Positions 8,728 to 17,634 of a DNA stretch of 64,000 nt are shown here, piece after piece. The notes beneath the pieces were generated by a model. The model saw only the letters and a program-made list of their open reading frames with translations. It was not told the origin of the DNA and did no database searches. The stretch is from Acarospora socialis (taxonomy: Eukaryota; Ascomycota; Lecanoromycetes; Acarosporales; Acarosporaceae): positions 558,001 to 622,000 of the forward strand of contig JAMYGW020000010.1 of NCBI GenBank assembly GCA_025617375.2, read 5' to 3'. The first letter of the stretch is position 1, and each line of letters opens with the position of its first letter. The position numbers and the translations under genes were made by a program.

Positions 8728-11295
8728 CTATGAGTTAACGGCATTAACAACAAAGCCTAGGTTCTGCTGCATGTTCTGCACAACAGCACGCAAGAACGAG
8801 TATGATGAGAGCTCTTGCTGAAAAAACTGCCACTTGCCAACAAAATAGAGAACCTCCATTGCTCTTGAGGTGCAAACATTCGCACGGCTCCTATCAGCCA
8901 TAAATCCAGCGCCGCCATATGTTCGTACAGTGTTCAAAATGACAATTTGTTGCTCCGCTCCTTGTGAGCCATCTACAGTCTTCACCGCGACACCACTCCA
9001 TCCATTCTGACCGGCCAGTGCTTGCAAGAGCTTGAGCTGCCGACGATATCCTGTAAGTACAAGAATATTTGTGGGAGGAACTTTTGTCAGCAGTGACTTG
9101 ACAAGAGACTGTGTGACCATGGCCTCTTGCTGGTTCCAGCTACTACCCCCAGGAATTGACTGAGCCTGCCCGTCAGCGACATTGAGAAAATGAGCCCATG
9201 AGCGAAGCTTAAAGATTCTGTTTTGATTGATTGGTACGTCAATCGGGAGCAGACTCATGAACCGCGTTAGGAATGGCCGGGGGGAGTTGGTCGGGAAGAA
9301 GGACCTCACTTTGCCGCCATAAAAGATCTCTGTCGTGTGCCGATATAGCTGGTCATGTGCCCTGTATTGCACATCGAGGAGTGTCATCGGCCAGCCTTTA
9401 TCGATTGCTTTGGCCAGGGTGGTTGTCCGCCAGATTTGACGAGCCCCTTCGCTGAGGATTGTAGGGCCGAGCTGAAGTGGGTCTCCAGCAAGCACTAACC
9501 TTGCGATTGAAGGGACAGCGATAAGCGGCAGGAAAATCTCGTACGGCTTTGCGCAACCGGCCTCTTCGATCAAGCAAACCGACGCGGGCCACTGCCAGTC
9601 TGGAAGATCACTGATCGCTCTCAGAGCCACAGCGGTACACGTACAGAACACAATCGAGGCTTCAGTCATGATCATTTGAGTAAGCTCTCGTCGCGCCCGG
9701 CCGTATTTCTTGGCAACATCGGGGTCTGCAATTCTGCCGGTAGCTTCGTACAGCTTTTGACCAGTGATGAAGTCACGGTACTGCCCCGGGTTTTGCCCAG
9801 CGAAGAGTGCCCTGATGCGTTGGATGTGGTAGTAATCCTGGCGCACTCGCTCATCTCTTTGGATGTATTGCGACTCGATTTGTGCCTCGGAAAACAGTCG
9901 AACAAACTTACAGGTCATCTTGTCTTCAGTAAACACGGAGACTGCCTTTTTGAAGGTCTCATCCACTGCAACATTTGTTGGCGCACAAACCAAGATCTTA
10001 GTTTGAGGAGCATCGCGCAGGATTTGTTGCATAAGACGAGCTAGGGTATAGCTCTTACCGGTGGCGGGTGGTCCATGTATGATTGAAATTTTCTTGCGGT
10101 AGAAATTCACTATCCCAAGTCTTTGAGAGTCATTGAGCCGGACAGCGTTAGGGATCTCCGGGTTTCGGGAAAGGAACGAGTCATCTTCGGTTATGGCGGG
10201 GTGACTATCCAGAAAAAGGCTCCTCATTGGCAGGGACGTACTCGAAGAGGTGGGCAAATCCAGATTGGGCATCAATCTTTGGATATCTTCAATCTCTTGT
10301 GCAGCGAACTCCCGCTTGATACCCATGGTCGCCGTACTTCCACGTTCACTTGAAGGGTCATCAAAAACGGGCACCAATCGTAGATTCGCTTCGCTCCTGC
10401 CTTGCCAGTCTTTGAGTTTCAAAGGACTGATGTAGTTGACGACAAGAGCTGTGACAGGCGCAGGAAATGCGGGCAATGGCACATAGATTGCTTGCCATGT
10501 TTCCGTTTTGGGAACACCAGGAATTGGATACAGTAACGCGTCCTCGGGGCGAAACAAAGTAGGGCTCGAGATGGTATATCGCTTAGCGAGCTGCCGGGTA
10601 TCGAAATCAGTATCGACGTCGTCGGGTTTGGTAGGAGGCCAGATTTGGAGAAGAAGCGAGCTGTTGCGAAACACAGACACCTCCACCCGGCAGCCATCAT
10701 ACATCTTGAGCAGAGCCTCGTTTGCCGCCGCCTCAGCTGCAATCGCAGTAAGCTGAGCTGTCACGAAGAGATGACCATCATTCTTGGGCGTGAAGGCGGC
10801 TTGGCCACTAAGGAAGGTGAGGGCAACGTCGTATGACCAATTCTTTAATTTCGTTCTCTCGTCAAAGACTATTTGAACCTCATGAAACTGGTTCGAGCAA
10901 GTATTGACAGGGAACTGAGAGGCATCGGCGACACGAGAGCCCGTGACCGTAGATGTATCCTTGCTTGAGGATATAGCGAGACACTTGATGTGAATCTTGG
11001 CGGATTGCCGGTCGGGGGTCTTGTTGTCGGTAGGCGCATCGTAATGGAGAAGACCAAGCGTTTCAAAGCAGCCAGAATCATACCTGATTGTCCACCGTGC
11101 CACGTCACGTCCATTCGATTTCGGGTCGGCTATCTTTTGACTGATGGTAATACCTCCGTCAAGAACAATATCGGCGTTGAACGGTTTGGTGCTTTGTCCA
11201 GGATTGGTTAGCCTCTGCCACTCTCCGTCCGGGCTCGATCGGTAGCTGAGGTGACCGGATCCGGCGAGCTTCTCAATCGTGCTGCTTTGGGCCAT
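8728..11295 (-). CDS. Superfamily 1 (Upf1/NAM7-like) helicase, intronless
   Basis: A single frame of 855 residues with the full SF1B helicase core in its second half: Q-motif region RLNDSQRLGI (about 386-395), Walker A GPPATGKS (408-415), motif Ia CAPTNVAVDE, motif II IEEAG (576-580), motif III GDPLQLGP (604-611), motif IV LDVQYRAH, motif V TVDGSQGAEQQIVI and motif VI with SRANVCTSRA. These match AAA_11/AAA_12-type RNA/DNA helicases such as Upf1, Sen1 and ZNFX1. Motif II has EEAG instead of the usual DEAG/DEAA; Glu-Glu is tolerated in some relatives. The N-terminal 380 residues match no domain I recognise, and there is no Cys/His-rich Upf1 domain, so it is not Upf1 itself. The start at 11295 follows directly on a repeat-bearing leader (11340-11733). 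An intronless gene in a gene-poor repeat region suggests an accessory gene; its substrate is unknown. Confidence 0.9.
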   Translation of the reverse strand: MAQSSTIEKLAGSGHLSYRSSPDGEWQRLTNPGQSTKPFNADIVLDGGITISQKIADPKSNGRDVARWTIRYDSGCFETLGLLHYDAPTDNKTPDRQSAKIHIKCLAISSSKDTSTVTGSRVADASQFPVNTCSNQFHEVQIVFDERTKLKNWSYDVALTFLSGQAAFTPKNDGHLFVTAQLTAIAAEAAANEALLKMYDGCRVEVSVFRNSSLLLQIWPPTKPDDVDTDFDTRQLAKRYTISSPTLFRPEDALLYPIPGVPKTETWQAIYVPLPAFPAPVTALVVNYISPLKLKDWQGRSEANLRLVPVFDDPSSERGSTATMGIKREFAAQEIEDIQRLMPNLDLPTSSSTSLPMRSLFLDSHPAITEDDSFLSRNPEIPNAVRLNDSQRLGIVNFYRKKISIIHGPPATGKSYTLARLMQQILRDAPQTKILVCAPTNVAVDETFKKAVSVFTEDKMTCKFVRLFSEAQIESQYIQRDERVRQDYYHIQRIRALFAGQNPGQYRDFITGQKLYEATGRIADPDVAKKYGRARRELTQMIMTEASIVFCTCTAVALRAISDLPDWQWPASVCLIEEAGCAKPYEIFLPLIAVPSIARLVLAGDPLQLGPTILSEGARQIWRTTTLAKAIDKGWPMTLLDVQYRAHDQLYRHTTEIFYGGKVRSFFPTNSPRPFLTRFMSLLPIDVPINQNRIFKLRSWAHFLNVADGQAQSIPGGSSWNQQEAMVTQSLVKSLLTKVPPTNILVLTGYRRQLKLLQALAGQNGWSGVAVKTVDGSQGAEQQIVILNTVRTYGGAGFMADRSRANVCTSRAMEVLYFVGKWQFFQQELSSYSFLRAVVQNMQQNLGFVVNAVNS

Positions 11296-11339
11296 TGTTG
11301 TAATAGCCCGGTTGGCGGAAAAAGGGGAGGAACGAGAAG

Positions 11340-11733
11340 GACTGAGATAAGAAATGAGATGGGGGAACCCCAGAGCTCAATATCGACTCGGTAATGGGTA
11401 ATACGAATGCACACAAGGAAGGGTTGAGTAGAAAACGGGTTGGGGAAAACCCAGAGCCCGATTCAGGGGTGAGAGGAGATGGTGCTATTATAGAAGAGTG
11501 AGATGGAGAGGTATGCTCAATCAGTGCACGACGACGAGCATGTGTAAGTGAAATCTGACTAGTGGACAGGTTGGAGTAAACCTAGAGCCTGATATGATAT
11601 GTGCTGAGAGATTAGACAGTTTCTGCCGCTGATTGCAGTTGAGCTTGTTCCGGGTGCATTGCCGAACTTGAGCTGTATATGAAGTAAAGTCTAAAAGCTG
11701 GAGATGCCCGCTCAGTGAATGCATAAGTGTTAC
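11340..11733 (-). repeat. Leader repeat upstream of the helicase gene
   Basis: In the sense direction of the helicase gene this region contains three copies of a GC-rich core of the form CTCTGGGTTWNCCCCA (at 11361-11383, 11439-11462 and 11569-11595), spaced by 78 and 130 bp. Each core has an internal inverted repeat (GGGGW..CCC), and pyrimidine-rich text such as TCTCACTCTTCT lies between them. The same units, in the same sense orientation, precede the GIY-YIG gene at 15108-15484, and a collinear copy lies at 4171-4508. It probably holds the promoter and 5' UTR of the helicase gene. Confidence 0.7.
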
Positions 11734-12054
11734 CTAGACCCACCTTATAGTGGAGGAATAACCTATTACTGGCGACCTGCCTTCATCAGTCAGATTAACC
11801 GGCAAATGGCTCTGGCCACTCCACACCTCAGCTCACATCTAAAGCTGTGACTTGACCCGTGAGTAAGGCCAACCGGACGGCCACCCTTTTCAAAAATGAA
11901 GTAGTCGGGGCCTTTGATAACAGTTCATTTCTACCATTTGGATACCAAACTTTCGTAACAGATACTAGGTAGCATTCAGGCCAATCCTTTGTGAGTCTGA
12001 TAAAGCCGTCTCGGCAAAGCTCTATTAGCCAGTCCACATAACTGCGCGCTCCCA

Positions 12055-12126
12055 CTGACCAGTTATACTACGTTATGGCTCGGGGCTTACTCAGGCAGGA
12101 AGCGTACTATAACTGGCCAGGGTCAG
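12055..12126. repeat. Short inverted repeat (hairpin)
   Basis: The arms 12055-12072 and 12103-12126 are complementary (ctgaccagttatactacg against cgtactataactggccag, two mismatches) around a loop of about 30 bp. It may be the remnant of a small palindromic element or a chance hairpin. Confidence 0.5.
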
Positions 12127-12403
12127 AGCCGACTCGTACAGATACAGTACCCTAATCATCTTAGGTAACTTAACTCATTCAAATCATTTTAGTACTCGAG
12201 TATAGCTACTGTTATGTGGGAGAAGAAATATTTGTGTGAGCGCCACCAAACAGTATCAAATTTGAGACAACACAGCGGGGTCATATGAGTAGTGGTACAG
12301 TATTTCATGCTACGTTTTCATTCTTAACATTGCTGATTTATATTATATTATTGATTAGCCAAAATTAATCCAGCCTGCTCTCTTATTACAGGCATGACAT
12401 AGT

Positions 12404-12588
12404 GGTCATATGATGTAGCGGTTAGCATGATTGGGGAGTAGATGCTCGGCGATACGGATAATGATTCGAAATTTTTCGCGTAATTTACCCTCGCGGCTAT
12501 GGCGGTAATATATTACACAAGCGAGACTCAAACCAAACCAAACCAACGGACGTTCCCGCTGCACAACCAAACCACTCCAAACTCTCGC
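12404..12588 (+). pseudogene. Second tRNA-Gln 5' half with flank
   Basis: 12404-12434 repeats the acceptor 5' strand, D arm and start of the anticodon stem of tRNA-Gln (GGTCATATGATGTAGCGG and on), but no 3' half follows. It lies directly upstream of the flank 12475-12588 that is shared with 3933-4037 and precedes the intact tRNA gene at 12654. It is therefore a partial tandem copy of the tRNA 5' half. Confidence 0.65.
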
Positions 12589-12653
12589 AAAATCATCGGT
12601 TTTTTGCCCAAAAAAATTTTATATTACATAGAGTGAAATTTCTTCATCGCGAC

Positions 12654-12751
12654 GGTCATATGATGTAGTGGTCAGCATATTGGATTCTGAGGGGGGGGAA
12701 CTACCTATTCAGGGCTTTCCAATTACCCAGGTTCGAGTCCTGGTATGACCT
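12654..12751 (+). tRNA. tRNA-Gln(CUG) with a 26-nt intron
   Basis: The sequence folds as a complete tRNA. Acceptor GGTCATA pairs with TATGACC; the D stem is ATG/CAT; anticodon stem TTGGA (12680-12684) pairs with TCCAA (12718-12722); anticodon CTG is at 12687-12689; the T arm CCAGG-TTCGAGT-CCTGG holds the B box; the discriminator base is T. The intron lies after position 37 (12691-12716) and begins with eight G residues. CUG is a glutamine anticodon for CAG codons. Without the intron the tRNA is 72 nt. The G-run intron is odd but sits at the canonical nuclear position, so the gene looks functional. Confidence 0.88.
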
Positions 12752-13320
12752 CATTGTATTTTTGGTGAAGAAGTTAAATTCAGACCTAGTGGTCTACTAT
12801 TGCTCAATGCCATATAGTCATTAGTATGTAATGTGAGTATATGTGTGAAGTTTTGTTGTTTCTATGCTCTAAGGTATGTGTGGGCTTTATATGATCTAAG
12901 TGACTTGGCTTCGCTTGGCAAGCAAACAGTCACTGAGCCGCTATTGCGAATAGGCTAGAGTATAACCACACACTTTGCTATTCTTTTGATTCAGAGGGCT
13001 CTCAGAGTATCTCATCTTGATTCATGGTTGTAAGTAATGTGTGCAGGACGCACTAATGCTTAGCTTGTTGCAGTCTGCAAAGCCAGTTTTTTTCATGATT
13101 CTGCTGGTGTATCAGAGCGAACATAGGGTTAATCTGGGAGTTGACACCTGATTCTTGATACTAAGACAATACGTAAAAGCGATACATGTTCTCTCTGCTA
13201 ACCGTAATTAATACATTAGACTCAGTATTATGTAAAATTGAACTGTTTGTGAACTCACACAGCTCACTTAGTCCAGCTCCATCTGACCATTTCTGGTAGC
13301 TATAAGGTGACCTTTAAAAC
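12752..13320. other. Intergenic, nothing recognised
   Basis: About 570 bp of AT-rich sequence between the tRNA gene and the left inverted repeat. No supported feature. Confidence 0.4.
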
Positions 13321-13537
13321 TTTTGAGAAGTGCGGTGTTCTAGCTGCTTCCATTGTCTTAGCTAGGTCTAGCGTCAGGGGTTGCCGGGAACCCATATATT
13401 CTGTGTAGCAGAGTATACTGATAGATGACCTCTGCAACCCACGTTGACCATGGTCAAGGTAATTGACCTGCGTTGACTGCAGTCAACTTCGACTGTGTAT
13501 GTTCCACTAGATAGGCAGTCAGCCAGCAGTATAGCTC
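13321..13537 (+). repeat. Left copy of an inverted repeat of about 215 bp
   Basis: From gagaagtgcggtgttct to ccagcagtatag this matches the reverse complement of 17026-17239 along its whole length, with about 15-20 percent difference by eye. It includes blocks such as ctgcttccattgtcttag, gcgtcaggggttgcc, catatattctg, gtagcagagtat and ttgactgcagtcaac. Inside are short perfect palindromes (TTGACTGCAGTCAA, TTGACCATGGTCAA). The match stops abruptly at both ends. It may be a terminal repeat of one unit, or one of two solo copies of a small element. Confidence 0.75.
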
Positions 13538-13805
13538 TCATTAAAAAACTACAGATATTAGTTCAGAAGTATAGTATATCAATATACTATATAAGATCAA
13601 CCCAGGGTCGTACCCTCATACAGAGCCTTGTCTTAATGCCGAGTCTTTACTTCTGACTAACTCAGTAACGTTGAGAAAAACCGGGTCCTCACATTGCTAT
13701 CTTCTGAATTCCTTCCCCTGTATTGCATGCGAGCAAATGGTGATACTTACGCTTCGAATTTACCAGACAACCATTACCAGATATTGAACAAGGCAAAAAG
13801 CCTGT

Positions 13806-13808
<3 letters not shown>

Positions 13809-13855
<47 letters not shown>
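13809..13855. repeat. (GA)n microsatellite
   Basis: A perfect GA dinucleotide run of 47 bp. Confidence 0.95.
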
Positions 13856-13859
<4 letters not shown>

Positions 13860-15107
13860 ACAGACCGACAGCTAAGTCTGGTTAGCTATTCGTGACCACT
13901 GCGCACGATATCAGATGTAACAAGTCACTAGCACTGGTGTAATAATTATCCTGTAAAGAGATATATCATGTCGTTGCGCCCTTTGTTGCCGCCTCTTGCC
14001 CTAAAGATTTCAGAAATATGCAATGACTTCGGAGCCATAGTTTTATGAGCTTTTAAGGCTGCTTAAATAACTACACATCTAAAAGTTCCTGGGGGCAACA
14101 TTGCAGTGCAGAGCAGATAATGAGTAGTAGTAAGCGCCACTCCGGAGTCAGATATCACGATGTTCATCCAATGACACTGCGAGTAGATATATCTATCTAC
14201 CTTAGGACAACAAGACCATCCGTATTCAGGGGCATGTGTACCCAGCCAGTTATATTGCTCCATTTCCTACTTTTGTCCCTTTTGTCTTGGTGGAGTTATT
14301 GGTTCTGCCCTTCACCGTTCACCGATCTACCAGCAATAGCGACTAGATCCCTTGGGCTGTGTATCGAGGGACTCAACGAAGAAGACGAGGTAACGATGCC
14401 TGCAACAACGGCAAAGGGTGTGAACAAGCCAGGGACGACAATGACTCCGACGGTAAGAGCGACTCCGACGGTAACTGCGGGATTATTGGAAGCGAGGAAG
14501 GAGAAGGTCAGGAATGGTGACTTGTCGCAGGTTGTGGCAGGCTATGCATTCCACTTTATATTAGCCATCCGTAACGTAGTTAACAACAGCGTTAGAGAGC
14601 CCAGTGAGAAACTTAGCTACAAGGAATGCGTCCATGTTAGTAACAAGTGACCGTATTAGCTTCCCTGCCCTGACCTGAATTGGGTGGCAGGTTCTGCCCG
14701 ACGTCCTGTCTTGAGGCAGTACCGGTTGCCACTAGTTGTTCTGCCCTAAAGATATATCATAAGCACCGGTGGTTGTGCAGGCCTCACCTTAATGCAGAGG
14801 CTCATATTTACCGAGCCCTATAAATCACAATACAGGTCGGTGATATTATAATGGCATTGGACAGGCCACAAACTTTGAGACCAGCAATCATTATCCGTTG
14901 CACGATAGCACCAAAATAGCTCTCAGGTAGGGTCAGTACGAGAACATGCAATCCTATTGTAGACACGCAATTTCGCTTAGTTAGGGCTCAGGTGAGTGTG
15001 ACGTAACCAGGAGCCACCATGTAGACAGAGACGACATCAAAATCGTTATTCCATACCACTACACACCTTTACCCAAGCATAATTGCCTCGTACGTACCGC
15101 TTTCTTC
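13856..15107. other. Intergenic, no supported gene
   Basis: About 1.25 kb. A plus-strand frame of 176 codons at 14120-14650 has one hydrophobic stretch and low-complexity Thr-rich text but no family I know and no splice context, so I do not call it a gene. A small direct repeat (gactccgacggtaa, twice) lies within it near 14445-14475. Confidence 0.4.
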
Positions 15108-15484
15108 GGCTCTGGGTTATCCCATCCCATTTCATCGCACCTTTCTAGATTCGTTGAACCTGTCGTCTCATTCTTCTTCTCTTGGGCTCTGGGTTTACCC
15201 CACCCCTTTTCACCGCATCTTCTTCATCCATTGAACTTGTTGACCCCCTTCTCTCCTCTTGGCTCTGGGTTTTCCCCATCCAGTCTTTTCATCCCAGTTC
15301 TACCTCCGTCGGTTCTCCTACCTCGACTATTCCGTTACCCTTGTGGTCTGGTCGCGATCAACTCCAGACACCCTGACTACGCTCCTGAGAGTCATCCTCG
15401 CCCGGTTCCAGCTTGCCGCTCTTCTTCGCCTCTCCGCCCCTTTCGTCTCTCCGCCCCTTTGGGCCCTGGGTTTCGCCCATCCCA
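15108..15484 (+). repeat. Leader repeat upstream of the GIY-YIG gene
   Basis: Imperfect tandem units of about 76 bp start at 15108, 15184 and 15261, and a further core lies at 15462-15484, about 50 bp before the start codon. Each begins with the core CTCTGGGTTWNCCCCA and continues with TTCAYCGCAYCTT and a TTCTTCTC tract. The core and its orientation relative to the gene match the helicase leader at 11340-11733. The region probably contains the promoter and 5' UTR. Confidence 0.75.
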
Positions 15485-15536
15485 TTTCTCCACCACGCAG
15501 CTCCTATACGTCCTGTTTCGAATATACTCCCTCATA

Positions 15537-16882
15537 ATGACCTCCCAGATCGTCCCCGAGAAACAAAGCGCTCCAATTCGACCAGGAAGTATGGAGGACA
15601 CGAAGGAGAAGACCAAAGGAAAACGTCGAGCAAGCAGCCCCATAGAAAGGGGTCCTATAAAACGTACAAGGACCGTTGTGACAACACTTCAGGACCCTAT
15701 ACCAATCCTGGACAACATGTTGGATGTTGTCAAGAGAGATCATACCGAAAAATATGGCACTTTGATGGCAGCTGGAGCCGAAACCGTCAAGGAGACCATC
15801 TTGGAGAACTTGTCGCCAGTGCTCATGGGCTTGTTTGCACAGAAGAGCCCTGTAGATGTTTACAAGTAAGCAATGCATTCACTTCGTTCGTATCCAGGGT
15901 GCTGACCTTCGGAAGCCTCCTGTCAATTCGGGGGGATTTTCCCCGCTTTGAGCCTGGCATATATATGCACATAGTGCGAAAGGACTTGGACACGAGGCAA
16001 TTCTATCTTTATATTGGGCAGGCAAAGGACCTTCAGAAACGAATCTCGGAGCATCGAAACCCTGGCAACCGGAAAGCTCACCCGTCCCTCCACTATCACG
16101 TCCTCGACTCTGGTACCGGCTCAGATAAGATGATCGGTACATTTGTAAGGCTGGGTTCCTGTGATGTCCCAAATGCAGATCTTTCGCTCTATCTCAATCT
16201 AATGGAGTTGTTCACCTGCCTTTGGTTTCAGACTCTCCCAGAGAAAACGCTGCGGGAATTCCTTCCTCCTGGTGCTGCAATCAGCAGTAATCTTGGCCTG
16301 AATGTTGCCTCCCCAATTGGTCAAGGGATAGTGAATAGTGGTTGGGCACTGATGCGGTTGAGAAACTCCGAACACCCGCTGGCACAGGACTACTTTGCAT
16401 CAAGACTGGGTCACGGTGCAGCGACGCGGCGCAAGGCTCAGCTCGCTCTTACCAGGGACGGAGGCCTCAGAGCTCTTCATGCGGCGAAGTTCGGTGGCCC
16501 CTGGTTCTCCATTGGATGCCTCGATCAGAAATTCTTTATTCCGCTAGGTCTTTGCGCAGAGTTGCAGTTGGTCAAAGGTGAACCGGTATATGTCGAATTC
16601 GAAGTCAATGACACTGATTCGCAACATCCTCACAAGTTCGCCAGCGATGCCAGGGACGATGATCCAGGGAAGAGAATCGCCGTGAGAGTGTCGGGAGCAA
16701 AAGCTGACGGAGAACCATATTTGTTTTATCTCTCAAACGATGGTGAGAAGGCAGCGAAGCGGGCGAATTCACTTTTTGATTTTATTGCTGGGGTTGATGA
16801 CACAGCTGACAGTATCAATGTTCCTCGTCGATATCTAGCCAAAAACAAGACGCTTGGTCGTGCAAAGAATGTATATACATAG
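15537..16882 (+). CDS. GIY-YIG-domain protein (putative nuclease)
   Basis: Two exons, 15537-15865 and 15916-16882, joined over a 50-nt intron (gtaagc, branch gctgac, ggaag), give 431 residues. The N-terminal 105 residues are basic, with nuclear-localisation-like runs (KGKRR, PIKRTR). Residues 123-158 hold the two signature strings of the GIY-YIG fold, PGIYMHI and LYIGQA, followed by KRISEHRN with the conserved Arg. A glutamate in NLMELF could be the metal ligand of the family; this is inference. The C-terminal 250 residues match no domain I know. GIY-YIG proteins cleave DNA in homing, repair and recombination, and a eukaryotic relative is Slx1, but this protein lacks a RING/PHD zinc finger and is not Slx1. 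The gene sits between inverted repeats and has the same leader repeat as the helicase at 8728. Fungal genomes carry families of such genes with unknown roles. Confidence 0.82.
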
Positions 16883-17025
16883 GTAGCACCTACCTTAGCA
16901 TTAGTTTATTTTTACCATGCATTCCAGCCGAGAACTCAATTCGTGTCTGCATGGTTTACATCTGTTCCGCCACAAAAGCACTTATTATTTGCCTGTATTG
17001 AGAGGTGTAAAGGATACTCGTGCTA

Positions 17026-17239
17026 TACTGCTGTCTATCTAGTGGAACGTACAACGTTGAGGTTGACTGCAGTCAACTTGGGCTGTATGTCTTGACCGTG
17101 GCCAACATGAATTTGTGTTCGTTGTCTACCAGCATACTCTGCTACGCAGAATATATGGGGTGTTGGCAACCCCTGACGCTAAATCTGGCTAAGACAATGG
17201 AAGCAGCCAGAACACCGCACTTCTCAACAGCCTGAGAGC
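17026..17239 (-). repeat. Right copy of the inverted repeat of about 215 bp
   Basis: This is the reverse-complement partner of 13321-13537. Together the copies bound a segment of about 3.9 kb (13321-17239) containing the GA microsatellite, the leader repeat and the GIY-YIG gene. I could not find a target-site duplication immediately outside the matches. Confidence 0.75.
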
Positions 17240-17634
17240 TTTTCATTTCATTTCCCCCGCCGTGTTATCACCGACGTCGTTAAAACGAATACTTACCCGA
17301 GGCAACCCTCCTATCACATCCATATCAATAGTTACAGGGTTCTTGGTGGGTGTAGGCTAGGAATAAGGGTTTATTGGCACATAATATGCGAAGAAGCTCT
17401 TGGTACGAAGTAAAGCTTGTATTAAGATATCGCTAGGATGGTAAGTGGAAGAAGTTGAAAACATGCTTGATTCCGTAACAGAACGAGACTACTTATATAG
17501 ACATATAGATTGTGTGGGCGTCCCCTTGAGCGTGTTCAAAATGAGATCGATAAGCTCCTTGCCGATACTACGCCTACCGTGCGTAGTCCTCCTACCCCAT
17601 CCAGGTATAGCCATCTCCGTGAAACACCAGTCTC
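17240..17634. other. Intergenic, nothing recognised
   Basis: About 395 bp downstream of the ice-binding protein gene. No feature. Confidence 0.4.

Noticed and set aside
13809-13855. GA microsatellite considered as a regulatory GAGA element
   Set aside because: No gene lies close downstream and long perfect dinucleotide runs arise easily by slippage.
14120-14650. 176-codon plus-strand frame
   Set aside because: Unrecognised, with a low-complexity Thr-rich part and no support from context; may be chance.
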